Positions 1-5,435 of a stretch of DNA of 7,438 bases are shown here, one piece after another. Each line of letters opens with the position of its first letter. Position 1 is the stretch's first letter. The translations under genes were made by a program, and so were the position numbers. The notes beneath the pieces are model-generated. The model saw nothing but the letters and a program-made list of their open reading frames with translations, was not told the origin of the DNA and made no database searches. Source of the DNA: Candidatus Muproteobacteria bacterium (lineage in GTDB: Bacteria > Pseudomonadota > Gammaproteobacteria > Acidiferrobacterales > Sulfurifustaceae); contig JAHFQD010000086.1 of NCBI GenBank assembly GCA_023266455.1, positions 1-7,438 on the forward strand. The letters are read 5' to 3'.

Positions 1-1
1 C

Positions 2-88
2 GACATGTACATGAGTAAGCCCTACCAGGAAGCCGAGCTGTTCAATAACATCGACACGCTGCTCGCGCGCGGCCACTCCGGAGGATAA
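2..88 (+). CDS. chpA: C-terminal end of a CheA/ChpA-type hybrid histidine kinase (partial)
   Basis: Only the last 28 codons are present; the gene begins left of the window. The visible peptide contains YMSKPYQEAELFNNI, which looks like the end of a response-regulator receiver domain: the conserved lysine-proline pair after the last beta strand, followed by the acidic/hydrophobic final helix. A receiver domain at the C-terminus, followed directly by two CheW-like genes, is the arrangement expected of the ChpA/PilL hybrid kinase of the Pil-Chp pathway, which controls type IV pilus extension and twitching. The stop codon (TAA, 86-88) lies directly after the GGAGGA ribosome binding site of the next gene, which implies translational coupling. 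The receiver call is from the sequence. The ChpA identity is inferred from the neighbours, and another CheA-type hybrid kinase remains possible. Confidence 0.62.
   Translation, partial: DMYMSKPYQEAELFNNIDTLLARGHSGG
80..85 (+). promoter_or_regulatory. Ribosome binding site of the first CheW-like gene
   Basis: GGAGGA is followed by a 9-base gap to the ATG at 95. It lies inside the last two sense codons of the upstream kinase gene, so ribosomes ending there stop on top of the start signal of the next gene. This supports 95 as the true start. Confidence 0.75.
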
Positions 89-94
89 CGGGCG

Positions 95-541
95 ATGGCC
101 GATCCCAAACAACAACAGTATCTGAGCATGACCTTCGCAGGGTCCACGTTCCTGTTGCCCGGCACTACGGGCTTTACTATCGAGCAGCGCGAAAACTTGA
201 CGGTAAACGAAGACAGCGACGGCAATGCCAGCGCTTGGCGCGTCGTGCGCAACGACCGTTTTCCTGCGTATGCGTTGGATGGCCATTTTCAAGTCGTACG
301 CCGCGTCGATTGGGAGCGCGCGGTATTCGTGGATTCCACCTCGGGATCGATCGGCGTCATCGTCGACGACGTGCATTTATTAGCGCGCGCGCAGGCGCAA
401 GTCGCGCCGTTCACGCCGCTCGGGACCGCGCCGACATCCGTCGGACCGTTGTTCGGCGGCGCTTGGATCTCGGAAAACGGCGTGGCGTTGGTGCTGGACC
501 CCAACGCCTTGGTCGCTTATTTGGAAGGATTAGGAGACTGA
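95..541 (+). CDS. CheW-like domain protein (first of a tandem pair)
   Basis: A 148-residue protein about the size of a single CheW domain, which is an SH3-like scaffold that couples chemoreceptors to the CheA-type kinase in the cytoplasm. Recognisable pieces are the N-terminal strand pair (FAGSTFLLPGTTGFTI, about residues 14-29), the FPAYAL segment (about 53-58), the middle strands AVFVDSTSGSIGVIVDDVHLL (split about 78-89 and 90-98), and a C-terminal GVALVLDPNALVAYL (about 130-144), which matches the usual LVLD...L ending of CheW. The N-terminal half is weakly conserved, so the match rests mainly on the second half. It starts with ATG behind a good ribosome binding site. It ends 1 base before the next gene, so the pair and the kinase form one operon. 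It may be an adaptor of a Pil-Chp pathway; PilI, ChpC or an unnamed CheW paralogue are all possible. No symbol is assigned. Confidence 0.7.
   Translation: MADPKQQQYLSMTFAGSTFLLPGTTGFTIEQRENLTVNEDSDGNASAWRVVRNDRFPAYALDGHFQVVRRVDWERAVFVDSTSGSIGVIVDDVHLLARAQAQVAPFTPLGTAPTSVGPLFGGAWISENGVALVLDPNALVAYLEGLGD
532..536 (+). promoter_or_regulatory. Ribosome binding site deciding a GTG start
   Basis: AGGAG sits 6 bases before the GTG at 543 and overlaps the final codons of the preceding CheW-like gene. No ATG lies nearby in the right frame, so this site is the main support for the GTG start. Confidence 0.7.
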
Positions 542-542
542 C

Positions 543-1004
543 GTGGGGCGCGCCTCGCAAGACAACATTCATACACTGACGATTCCGACGCAGATTGGAA
601 CCTTGATTATTCCAAGCGCCACGATCGCAGAAGTGCTGAACGTTCCGTCGATGACACCGATTCCGTTCGCGCCGCCTTGGGTGTCCGGCGTAATCGCGTG
701 GCGCAACACCGCGGTGTCGGTCGTTTCTTTCGAAGCGTTGCTCGGTACCAGCCCGTTGCCGCCGGTTTCGGCGTCGAAGATCGTGGTGTTATATCCGTTA
801 CCGGGACGTAACCGCTGGGAATTCTTTTCCATCATGGCGGTGTCGGAGCCGCGCCCGCAGGAAGTGAACAACAGTGCCATCGCGCTGCCGGCGGACGAAC
901 TGCCCCAGTCTCCTTACATCGCCGCGGGCCTCAAGTTGCGCGATCAGCCGTTTTTTATTCCCGACTTCGAAGCCTTACGAAAAACGTTTTATCCGCAGTC
1001 GTAG
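543..1004 (+). CDS. chpC: CheW-like adaptor, ChpC-type
   Basis: A 153-residue CheW-domain protein starting at GTG with AGGAG 6 bases upstream. Visible family signs are TLIIPSATIAEVLNV (about residues 19-33; the strand and 'a-EVL' segment of CheW/ChpC), a proline-rich step into PPWVSGVIAWRNTAVSVVSFEALLG (about 44-68; the CheW 'G.i.wRg..vPvv.l..llG' signature), a strand IVVLYPL (about 80-86), and a C-terminal PFFIPDFEALRKTF that corresponds to the 'lldldaLl' ending. CheW proteins dock the CheA-type kinase to receptors. ChpC is thought to link extra inputs to the Pil-Chp kinase. It is the last gene of the visible operon and follows the other CheW-like gene by 1 base. The CheW family is clear. 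The ChpC name rests on the gene order after a ChpA-like kinase and the EVLN/WR pattern, and is less certain. Confidence 0.75.
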   Translation: MGRASQDNIHTLTIPTQIGTLIIPSATIAEVLNVPSMTPIPFAPPWVSGVIAWRNTAVSVVSFEALLGTSPLPPVSASKIVVLYPLPGRNRWEFFSIMAVSEPRPQEVNNSAIALPADELPQSPYIAAGLKLRDQPFFIPDFEALRKTFYPQS

Positions 1005-1234
1005 TTTTTCTTTCGCATCGGCCACAGATCTCGCCGATCCTACTGGCGTGCGTGGTAACACGCACATCGTTTGGAATCCGTCGTCGTCTTCCACGACCTA
1101 CACGATTCCGACGACGTGGTCGGTGCAGCAGCAGCGTAATCTGTTCGGGCAGGTCAGCGGCGCGTGGCCGGGTATGGCGGCGACGATCAATTCCAGTCCA
1201 ATGCTATTCACCGACCACGGTATTTGATGATCGT
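1005..1234. other. Gene-poor spacer with nested inverted repeats and an unexplained open frame
   Basis: This is the stretch between the chpC-type stop and the bioA stop. Perfect inverted repeats are ATCGGC 1017-1022 with 1033-1038 (10-base loop), GTGCGTG 1048-1054 with 1059-1065 (GTAA loop, a GNRA-type tetraloop as RNA), CGTCGTCG 1079-1086 with 1109-1116 (22-base loop), and an 11-base arm CGTGGTCGGTG 1115-1125 with 1209-1219 (83-base loop). One plus-strand frame stays open to the TGA at 1225-1227 and reads like ordinary protein (NTHIVWNPSSSSTTYTIP... up to SSPMLFTDHGI), but it has no credible start or ribosome binding site and I recognise no family. It could be the eroded 3' end of a lost gene, a structured RNA, or a long 3' untranslated region shared by the convergent genes. 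No hairpin is followed by a T-run on either strand, so no classic terminator is visible. Confidence 0.4.
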
Positions 1235-2599
1235 TTAAGCGTTTAAATCGCTCGCGGCATCGATGGACGTACGCGCGATGTCCGTGAGCAGATCGATCTC
1301 TTCTGACGTAATAACGTACGGCGGCATGAAATAAATCACGTCGCCGAGGGGGCGCAGCAGGGCGCCGCGGCCGAGTGCGTGTAAATACGCAACTCGGCCG
1401 CGGCGTTTTTCGGGTGGGAATGGCGTGCGGGTTTTTTTGTTCTGCGCCATTTCGACGGCGAGGATCATGCCGGTTTGCCGCACTTCGGCCACATGGGGAT
1501 AATCTTGCAGCGACGCTGTCGCCCGGCGCATCTGTTCGGCGAGTTCGCGGTTGCGTGCGATGACGTCGTCGTCGCGAAAAATGTCGAGCGTCGCCAAAGC
1601 TGCGGCGCAAGCGAGCGGGTTGCCGGTGTAGGAATGCGAGTGCAAGAAAGCGCGCTGCGCGCCGTATTCGGCGTAAAACGCTTGATAGATTTTGTCGGTC
1701 GTTATGCAAACCGAAAGCGGCAAGTAGCCGCCGGTAAGTCCTTTCCCGAGACACAAAATATCCGGCGTGATGTGCGCCTGTTCACACGCGAACAGCGTAC
1801 CCGTGCGGCCAAAGCCGACGGCGATTTCGTCGGCGATGAGATGCACGCGGTACTTGTCGCACGCCGCGCGTAGCAATTCGAGATAGCGCGGGTGGTACAT
1901 GCGCATCGATCCGGCGCATTGCACCAAGGGCTCGACGATCACCGCGCAGGTCTCGCGTGCGTGATGTTGCAGCGCCCGTTCCATGTGTTCGAAGGCGCGT
2001 AGGGAATATTGCTCCCAGGATTCACCACTCTCGCGGTAATAACAATCCGGCGAGCGCACCGTGATCGGTTGCAACAGCAATGGTTGGTAGGTTTGTTTAT
2101 AAAGCGCCACATCGCCGACGCTCAATGCGCCCAGCGTTTCACCGTGATAGCTATTGCTCAAATTGATATAACGCGTGCGTTGCTCGCCGACGTTTTGCCA
2201 ATAGTGAAAACTCATTTTGAGCGCAATCTCGATCGCGCTTGACCCTTCGGCGGCATAGAAGCAACGTGACAACCCGCGAGGCGCGACCGCGACTAAGCGT
2301 TCTGAAAGCGTAATCACCGGTTCGTGCGTGAAACCGGCAAGGATGACGTGCTCCAGCCGATCGAGCTGGGTCTTGATCGCCGCATTGATACGCGGATTGG
2401 CATGCCCAAATAGGTTGACCCACCAGGAACTGATCGCGTCGAGATAACGTTTGCCGTTGACGTCTTCCAACCACACGCCGTCGCCGCGCCGAATCGGGAT
2501 CGGCGGAAACAGTTCGTGGTCGTGCATCTGCGTGCAGGGATGCCAGACGGTGGCGAGATCTCGCTTTATTAAGTCGTTATTCATAGAAGCCACATTCAT
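1235..2599 (-). CDS. bioA: Adenosylmethionine-8-amino-7-oxononanoate aminotransferase
   Basis: BioA makes 7,8-diaminononanoate from 7-keto-8-aminopelargonate in biotin synthesis. It uses S-adenosylmethionine as amino donor and PLP as cofactor, in the cytoplasm. The 454-residue product has the fold-type I class III aminotransferase pattern: VWHPCTQM (18-25), SSWWVN (57-62, the paired tryptophans of the substrate pocket), AEGSSAIEIALKM (117-129), NSYHGET (149-155), IADEIAVGFGRTGT (255-268, with PLP-contacting D257), CLGKGLTGGYLPLS (283-296, with K286 as the expected Schiff-base lysine), HSHSYTGNPLA (320-330) and LLRPLGDVIYFMPPY (414-428). All key residues are present. E. coli BioA is somewhat shorter. 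The ATG at 2582-2584 (protein MNNDLIKRD...) aligns better with the E. coli N-terminus than the ATG at 2597-2599, and neither has a clear ribosome binding site. The gene stands alone, without other bio genes in view. Confidence 0.95.
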   Translation of the reverse strand: MNVASMNNDLIKRDLATVWHPCTQMHDHELFPPIPIRRGDGVWLEDVNGKRYLDAISSWWVNLFGHANPRINAAIKTQLDRLEHVILAGFTHEPVITLSERLVAVAPRGLSRCFYAAEGSSAIEIALKMSFHYWQNVGEQRTRYINLSNSYHGETLGALSVGDVALYKQTYQPLLLQPITVRSPDCYYRESGESWEQYSLRAFEHMERALQHHARETCAVIVEPLVQCAGSMRMYHPRYLELLRAACDKYRVHLIADEIAVGFGRTGTLFACEQAHITPDILCLGKGLTGGYLPLSVCITTDKIYQAFYAEYGAQRAFLHSHSYTGNPLACAAALATLDIFRDDDVIARNRELAEQMRRATASLQDYPHVAEVRQTGMILAVEMAQNKKTRTPFPPEKRRGRVAYLHALGRGALLRPLGDVIYFMPPYVITSEEIDLLTDIARTSIDAASDLNA

Positions 2600-2733
2600 C
2601 GGGCTAAAATTTTTTAAATACTAACGGTTAGGGCCGGAATAATAGTGCATTCGTTAAATTATTTTTTTGAATATGAAGATTCGATTCAGATTTCAATTAA
2701 ATTGATATTTTAAGATTGTTGTAATGGTGGACT
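2600..2733. promoter_or_regulatory. AT-rich divergent intergenic region between bioA and the lipoprotein gene
   Basis: Both flanking genes are read outward, so their promoters should lie here. The stretch is strikingly AT-rich compared with the flanking coding DNA on the left. It contains two short perfect palindromes that might be operators: CTAAC-g-GTTAG at 2621-2631, close to bioA, and TCAATT-a-AATTGA at 2693-2705, close to the lipoprotein gene. I could not find a confident -35/-10 pair for either direction. I also could not find the long spaced dyad of a BirA operator. GGTGG at 2726-2730 is the only ribosome-binding-like sequence before the lipoprotein ATG, and its spacing of 3 bases is short. 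Confidence 0.5.
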
Positions 2734-3612
2734 ATGCAACATTTTCTTTTTGCCGGCATTAGTTTGTGCGTGTTATTGGCGGGTTGTGGCGGTTCCAGTT
2801 CCGCCGGTAGCGGCAATACCACGAATAATTCCTCGGGGGCACAAAGTTCTACTAGTGCCTACGATTTACATATTTTGGCAGATGGTCCGGTGTTGTATTT
2901 ACCTTTATCCGGTGGCAACACCGCGCCGGATCTCACGGGTCACGGGTATGATGGCGTAGCGCATAATAATCCTGCACGGACGACGTTTCCGAATGGCGAT
3001 AGCGCCACTGTTTTCAACGGCGTTAGTCAGTACGTCGAAGTTGCCGATCATGACGATCTTAGCGTTCCCACCAGCGGTGTTTTGACGATCGAAACATGGA
3101 TTCGTCCGGATGTGTTGAATTTTCCTCATACCGAAACCGCCACTGCGCCATACGTGTATTTCATCGGCAAGAATACGCATGGTAATTCAGAGTATGTGTG
3201 CCGTATCTATTCACACGATGCGGATTGGGTGGCGGATGGAATTAATCCGCCCCGACCAAACCGCATTAGCGGTTATGCCAACAATCTTAGCGGCGGATTA
3301 GGCGCAGGCAGTTATTTCCAAGATCCGATAATGGTCGGTGAGTGGATTCATTACGTGTTGGTAATTAATACTGTTAACACCAATGCCACGTATCCTACCG
3401 GCTATACCAAAATTTATAAAAATGGCGTATTGCGTGCGCAAAATGCGCTTATCAATTACGGCATCGTGCCAGGTAATGGCACCGCGCCGTTTCGCATAGG
3501 CACCGCCACGCTAAATTCTTTTTTTGAAGGTGCGATCGCCAAAGTAGCGGTGTATGGCTATGAATTACCATCGGCGACTGTTCAGTCGCATTACGCTTTC
3601 GTCGTGCACTGA
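2734..3612 (+). CDS. LamG/concanavalin A-like domain lipoprotein
   Basis: A 292-residue predicted lipoprotein. The N-terminus has a hydrophobic core and a lipobox LAGC (residues 15-18), so C18 should be lipidated. The +2 residue is glycine, which fits outer-membrane sorting. The n-region (MQHF) unusually has no lysine or arginine. A Ser/Gly/Asn/Thr-rich linker (about 19-42) leads to one LamG-type (Laminin_G_3) jelly-roll domain: YLPLSGG..APDLTGHGYDG (55-74), ATVFNGVSQYVEV (91-103), VLTIETWIRPD (116-126), GEWIHYVLVIN (202-212), IYKNGVLRA (227-235), APFRIGTATL (251-260) and FFEGAIAKVAVY (263-274). Such domains often bind carbohydrate or surface partners; the ligand here is unknown. An in-frame TAA at 2722-2724 rules out an earlier start. 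Codons end in A or T more often than in neighbouring genes, which suggests recent acquisition. The stop lies 3 bases from that of the convergent gene. Confidence 0.85.
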   Translation: MQHFLFAGISLCVLLAGCGGSSSAGSGNTTNNSSGAQSSTSAYDLHILADGPVLYLPLSGGNTAPDLTGHGYDGVAHNNPARTTFPNGDSATVFNGVSQYVEVADHDDLSVPTSGVLTIETWIRPDVLNFPHTETATAPYVYFIGKNTHGNSEYVCRIYSHDADWVADGINPPRPNRISGYANNLSGGLGAGSYFQDPIMVGEWIHYVLVINTVNTNATYPTGYTKIYKNGVLRAQNALINYGIVPGNGTAPFRIGTATLNSFFEGAIAKVAVYGYELPSATVQSHYAFVVH

Positions 3613-3615
3613 GAT

Positions 3616-4491
3616 TCAATAACCCCAGTACTCTTTCAATATCCGACGCTGACCCGCGTACGTTTCCGGTGTGGCCGGCTCGAAGCGTTCGACGTTGATC
3701 TGCTGCAGCATGCGTCGACCCTCTTCCGATTGCGGGGCGAAAAAGAGGGCGCTACGGATTTTGGTGAGCAGGGTCGCGGACACCCGCGGTGAGGCGGATA
3801 GCGCCATCGACGGCGTCGGTTCGGTCGTCGTCAACAGGCGCACGTCGCCGCGCGCGACGTTGGCGCTGACGCTGGTGGTCGGCAAGATGGCGGCATGCAC
3901 TTTGTTCTGCGCCAACAGCGCCAACGCTTCGCGTGTTGTACTGACTTCGATTATCGCTGGCCGGCGTGCGGGATTGGGGAACAGCGCGTTCAAGCGCGCG
4001 ACGCCGATGCTCGGCGGTCCGAAAGAAGCGATTTTCTTGCCTGCGAGTTCGAACGGGTCGTAGGTGCGTTGGTTGCCGGGAATGACGACGGAGTAACTCG
4101 TGGTGCCGCTGATCTTGGCTAATAAACGGAAGCCGAATTTTTGTACGCGGTAATCGGTGAAGTGCGCATCGTCGAATACCAGGTCGTACCCTTTGTTGCG
4201 TCGCACGGTTTCCCAATGCGATAGAAAATTGGAACGGACCAGCAATGTGAAGCGCGTGTCGGTGGCTTTCTCGAGATAATTCAATAGCGGTTTAAAAACC
4301 TGGCGCGTTTCTTCTTCGCCTTGATTCGGTTGAATCAGCACTATCAATGGTGCGTCGGCGGCGCTGGCCAGCACAGGCATTAGCCATGCGCAACCAATAA
4401 CGAAGGCGAAACGCCGTAACCGCCCGGCCATGCTTTGCGCAGTCATAGAGGGAACTATAGCCGGGTGACGGCTGCCGCCGCTGGGCCGCAT
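3616..4491 (-). CDS. PhnD-like periplasmic substrate-binding protein
   Basis: A 291-residue protein of the PhnD/SsuA/transferrin-like family (phosphate/phosphonate-type solute-binding proteins). The pattern includes a strand LIVLIQPNQ (49-57), VFKPLLNYLEKATDTRFTLL (split about 65-83), GYDLVFDDAHFTDYRVQKFGF (about 100-120; the typical 'yDl.f..phf' core), FELAGKKIASFGPPS (145-159), EVSTTREALALLAQNKVHAAIL (about 176-197) and a C-terminal helix ending EYWGY. A Sec signal (MAGRLRRFAFVIG...LASA, 21-44) points to cleavage at ASA/AD and a periplasmic location. The signal peptide begins at residue 21, so the real start is probably the ATG at 4444-4446 or 4429-4431 rather than the first ATG. No ATP-binding or permease gene is adjacent, so it may serve a remote transporter or act as a sensor. 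The ligand cannot be told from sequence. Confidence 0.82.
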   Translation of the reverse strand: MRPSGGSRHPAIVPSMTAQSMAGRLRRFAFVIGCAWLMPVLASAADAPLIVLIQPNQGEEETRQVFKPLLNYLEKATDTRFTLLVRSNFLSHWETVRRNKGYDLVFDDAHFTDYRVQKFGFRLLAKISGTTSYSVVIPGNQRTYDPFELAGKKIASFGPPSIGVARLNALFPNPARRPAIIEVSTTREALALLAQNKVHAAILPTTSVSANVARGDVRLLTTTEPTPSMALSASPRVSATLLTKIRSALFFAPQSEEGRRMLQQINVERFEPATPETYAGQRRILKEYWGY

Positions 4492-4494
4492 AAT
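4465..4494 (+). promoter_or_regulatory. Candidate sigma-70 promoter for the thioredoxin-like/MazG-like pair
   Basis: GTGACG (4465-4470) and CATAAT (4489-4494) match the -35 and -10 consensus at 4/6 and 5/6 positions with an 18-base spacer. Transcription would begin near 4501 and leave a short leader carrying the strong ribosome binding site at 4527. The -10 overlaps the first possible ATG of the divergent PhnD-like gene, which argues for a later start of that gene. Confidence 0.35.
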
Positions 4495-4526
4495 AAGCGC
4501 CGAGATGGGATCATGCAGTTATCAAC

Positions 4527-4532
4527 AGGAGG
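4527..4532 (+). promoter_or_regulatory. Strong ribosome binding site fixing the thioredoxin-like start
   Basis: A perfect AGGAGG lies 5 bases before the ATG at 4538. It selects this start over the in-frame ATG at 4505, whose extra residues (MGSCSYQQEVF) overlap the leader and do not resemble the family. Confidence 0.85.
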
Positions 4533-4537
4533 TATTC

Positions 4538-5092
4538 ATGGTGCTTTTGCAAACGCCCGTGTGCGATTTCGGTAAACCGGCGATCGACTTCGACTTGCCC
4601 GGCGTCGACGATAAGCGGTGGCGTCTCGCCGATTGTCGCGGACCGAAGGGACTGCTGTTGATGTTCATTTGCAATCATTGCCCCTACGTGAAAGCGGTGC
4701 GCGAACGCATTATCCGCGATGCACGCGATTTACAGAAACTCGGCATCGGCGTCGCGGCGATCAGTTCGAACGATCCGATGGACTATCCGGAAGATTCGTT
4801 CGACAACATGAAGAAAGTCGCGCGTGATTGCGGCTATCCATTTCCCTATTTGTTTGATGAAACGCAAGACATCGCCAAGCGTTACGGCGCCGTGTGCACG
4901 CCGGATTTTTTCGGATACAACGCTGATCTTAAACTGCAGTATCGAGGTCGCTTAGACGAATCGCGCAAAGACGCGACACCGAATGCGCGCCGCGATTTGT
5001 ACGAAGCGATGAAACAAATTGCCGACACGGGTCGTGGTCCGCAAGAGCAGATTCCGAGCATGGGTTGTTCGATCAAGTGGCGAGGCGAGTAA
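4538..5092 (+). CDS. Thioredoxin-fold (AhpC/TSA-Redoxin type) protein with CNHC motif
   Basis: A 184-residue cytoplasmic protein without signal peptide or membrane segment. It shows the thioredoxin-family layout seen in the widespread 'FICNHCPYVK' group: an N-terminal strand region DFDLPGVDDKRWRLAD (17-32), the active-site strand LLLMFICNHCPYVKAV (39-54, with redox cysteines C45 and C48), VAAISSND (72-79), a helix with MKKVARDCGYPFPYLFDE (91-108), RYGAVCTPDFFGY (115-127, with the expected cis-proline P122), YRGRLDESR (135-143), and a conserved ending PSMGCSIKW (173-181). The likely role is a thiol-disulfide oxidoreductase or peroxiredoxin-like enzyme. The substrate is unknown. Extra cysteines at 120 and 177 could take part in resolving disulfides. 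It is followed 4 bases later by a MazG-like gene, so the two are probably co-transcribed. Confidence 0.88.
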   Translation: MVLLQTPVCDFGKPAIDFDLPGVDDKRWRLADCRGPKGLLLMFICNHCPYVKAVRERIIRDARDLQKLGIGVAAISSNDPMDYPEDSFDNMKKVARDCGYPFPYLFDETQDIAKRYGAVCTPDFFGYNADLKLQYRGRLDESRKDATPNARRDLYEAMKQIADTGRGPQEQIPSMGCSIKWRGE

Positions 5093-5096
5093 GCAC

Positions 5097-5435
5097 ATGG
5101 AAAAACTCGAAGCGCTCAAACAACGTTTGCGCCAATTCACCGCCGAGCGCGATTGGCAGCGTTACCACACGCCGAAGAACGTCTCGACCGCGTTGATCGT
5201 GGAGGCGGCGGAGCTGGTGGAAAATTTCCAATGGCTCACCCCCGAGGAATCCATGCACCTGACGCCCGAGCAACACTGGGCGGTCGAAGAAGAGGTGGCG
5301 GATGTTTTCATCTATCTGGTGCGGCTGAGCGATATCTTGGAAATCGATTTATTCGACGCCGCCGATCGCAAGATCGACCGCAACGCGGAGAAATACCCGG
5401 TCGAAAAGGTGCGGGGAAATTTCATAAAGCGGTAA
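5097..5435 (+). CDS. MazG-like nucleotide pyrophosphohydrolase
   Basis: A 112-residue all-alpha NTP pyrophosphatase of the MazG-like / dCTP pyrophosphatase (RS21-C6) group. These enzymes cleave (d)NTPs to NMP and pyrophosphate and remove abnormal nucleotides. Visible signature: RDWQRYHTPKNVSTALIVEAAELVENFQW (about residues 18-46), with metal-binding acids E36, E39 and E42, then EEEVADVFIYLVRL (64-77), with E66 and D69 as the second ExxD metal motif, and AEKYPVEKVRG (97-107), the usual C-terminal 'KYP' segment. The ATG at 5097 is chosen because the conserved domain begins just after it; the longer frame from 5019 would overlap the upstream gene by 74 bases. GAGG at 5082-5085 is a weak ribosome binding site, consistent with coupling to the upstream gene. 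The family is clear; the preferred nucleotide is not. Confidence 0.88.
   Translation: MEKLEALKQRLRQFTAERDWQRYHTPKNVSTALIVEAAELVENFQWLTPEESMHLTPEQHWAVEEEVADVFIYLVRLSDILEIDLFDAADRKIDRNAEKYPVEKVRGNFIKR

Noticed and set aside
1005..1020. T-rich run (TTTTTCTTTC) after the chpC-type stop as a rho-independent terminator.
   Set aside because: No stable GC-rich hairpin precedes the run; the nearest stem (1017-1038) comes after it.
1232..1246. Short direct repeat CGTTTAA (1232-1238 and 1240-1246) at the bioA 3' end as an attachment-site-like duplication.
   Set aside because: Too short, partly within bioA's last codons, and no mobile element genes are nearby.
1098..1754. Long minus-strand open frame (218 codons) overlapping bioA.
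   Set aside because: Its composition is dominated by arginine and serine, typical of a shifted frame of GC-rich coding DNA, and it covers the well-supported bioA in another frame.
4505..4537. Upstream extension of the thioredoxin-like protein from the ATG at 4505.
   Set aside because: A perfect AGGAGG with correct spacing points to the ATG at 4538, and the extra residues do not match the family.
5019..5096. Longer N-terminus of the MazG-like protein.
   Set aside because: It would overlap the thioredoxin-like gene by 74 bases, and the conserved domain begins right after the ATG at 5097.
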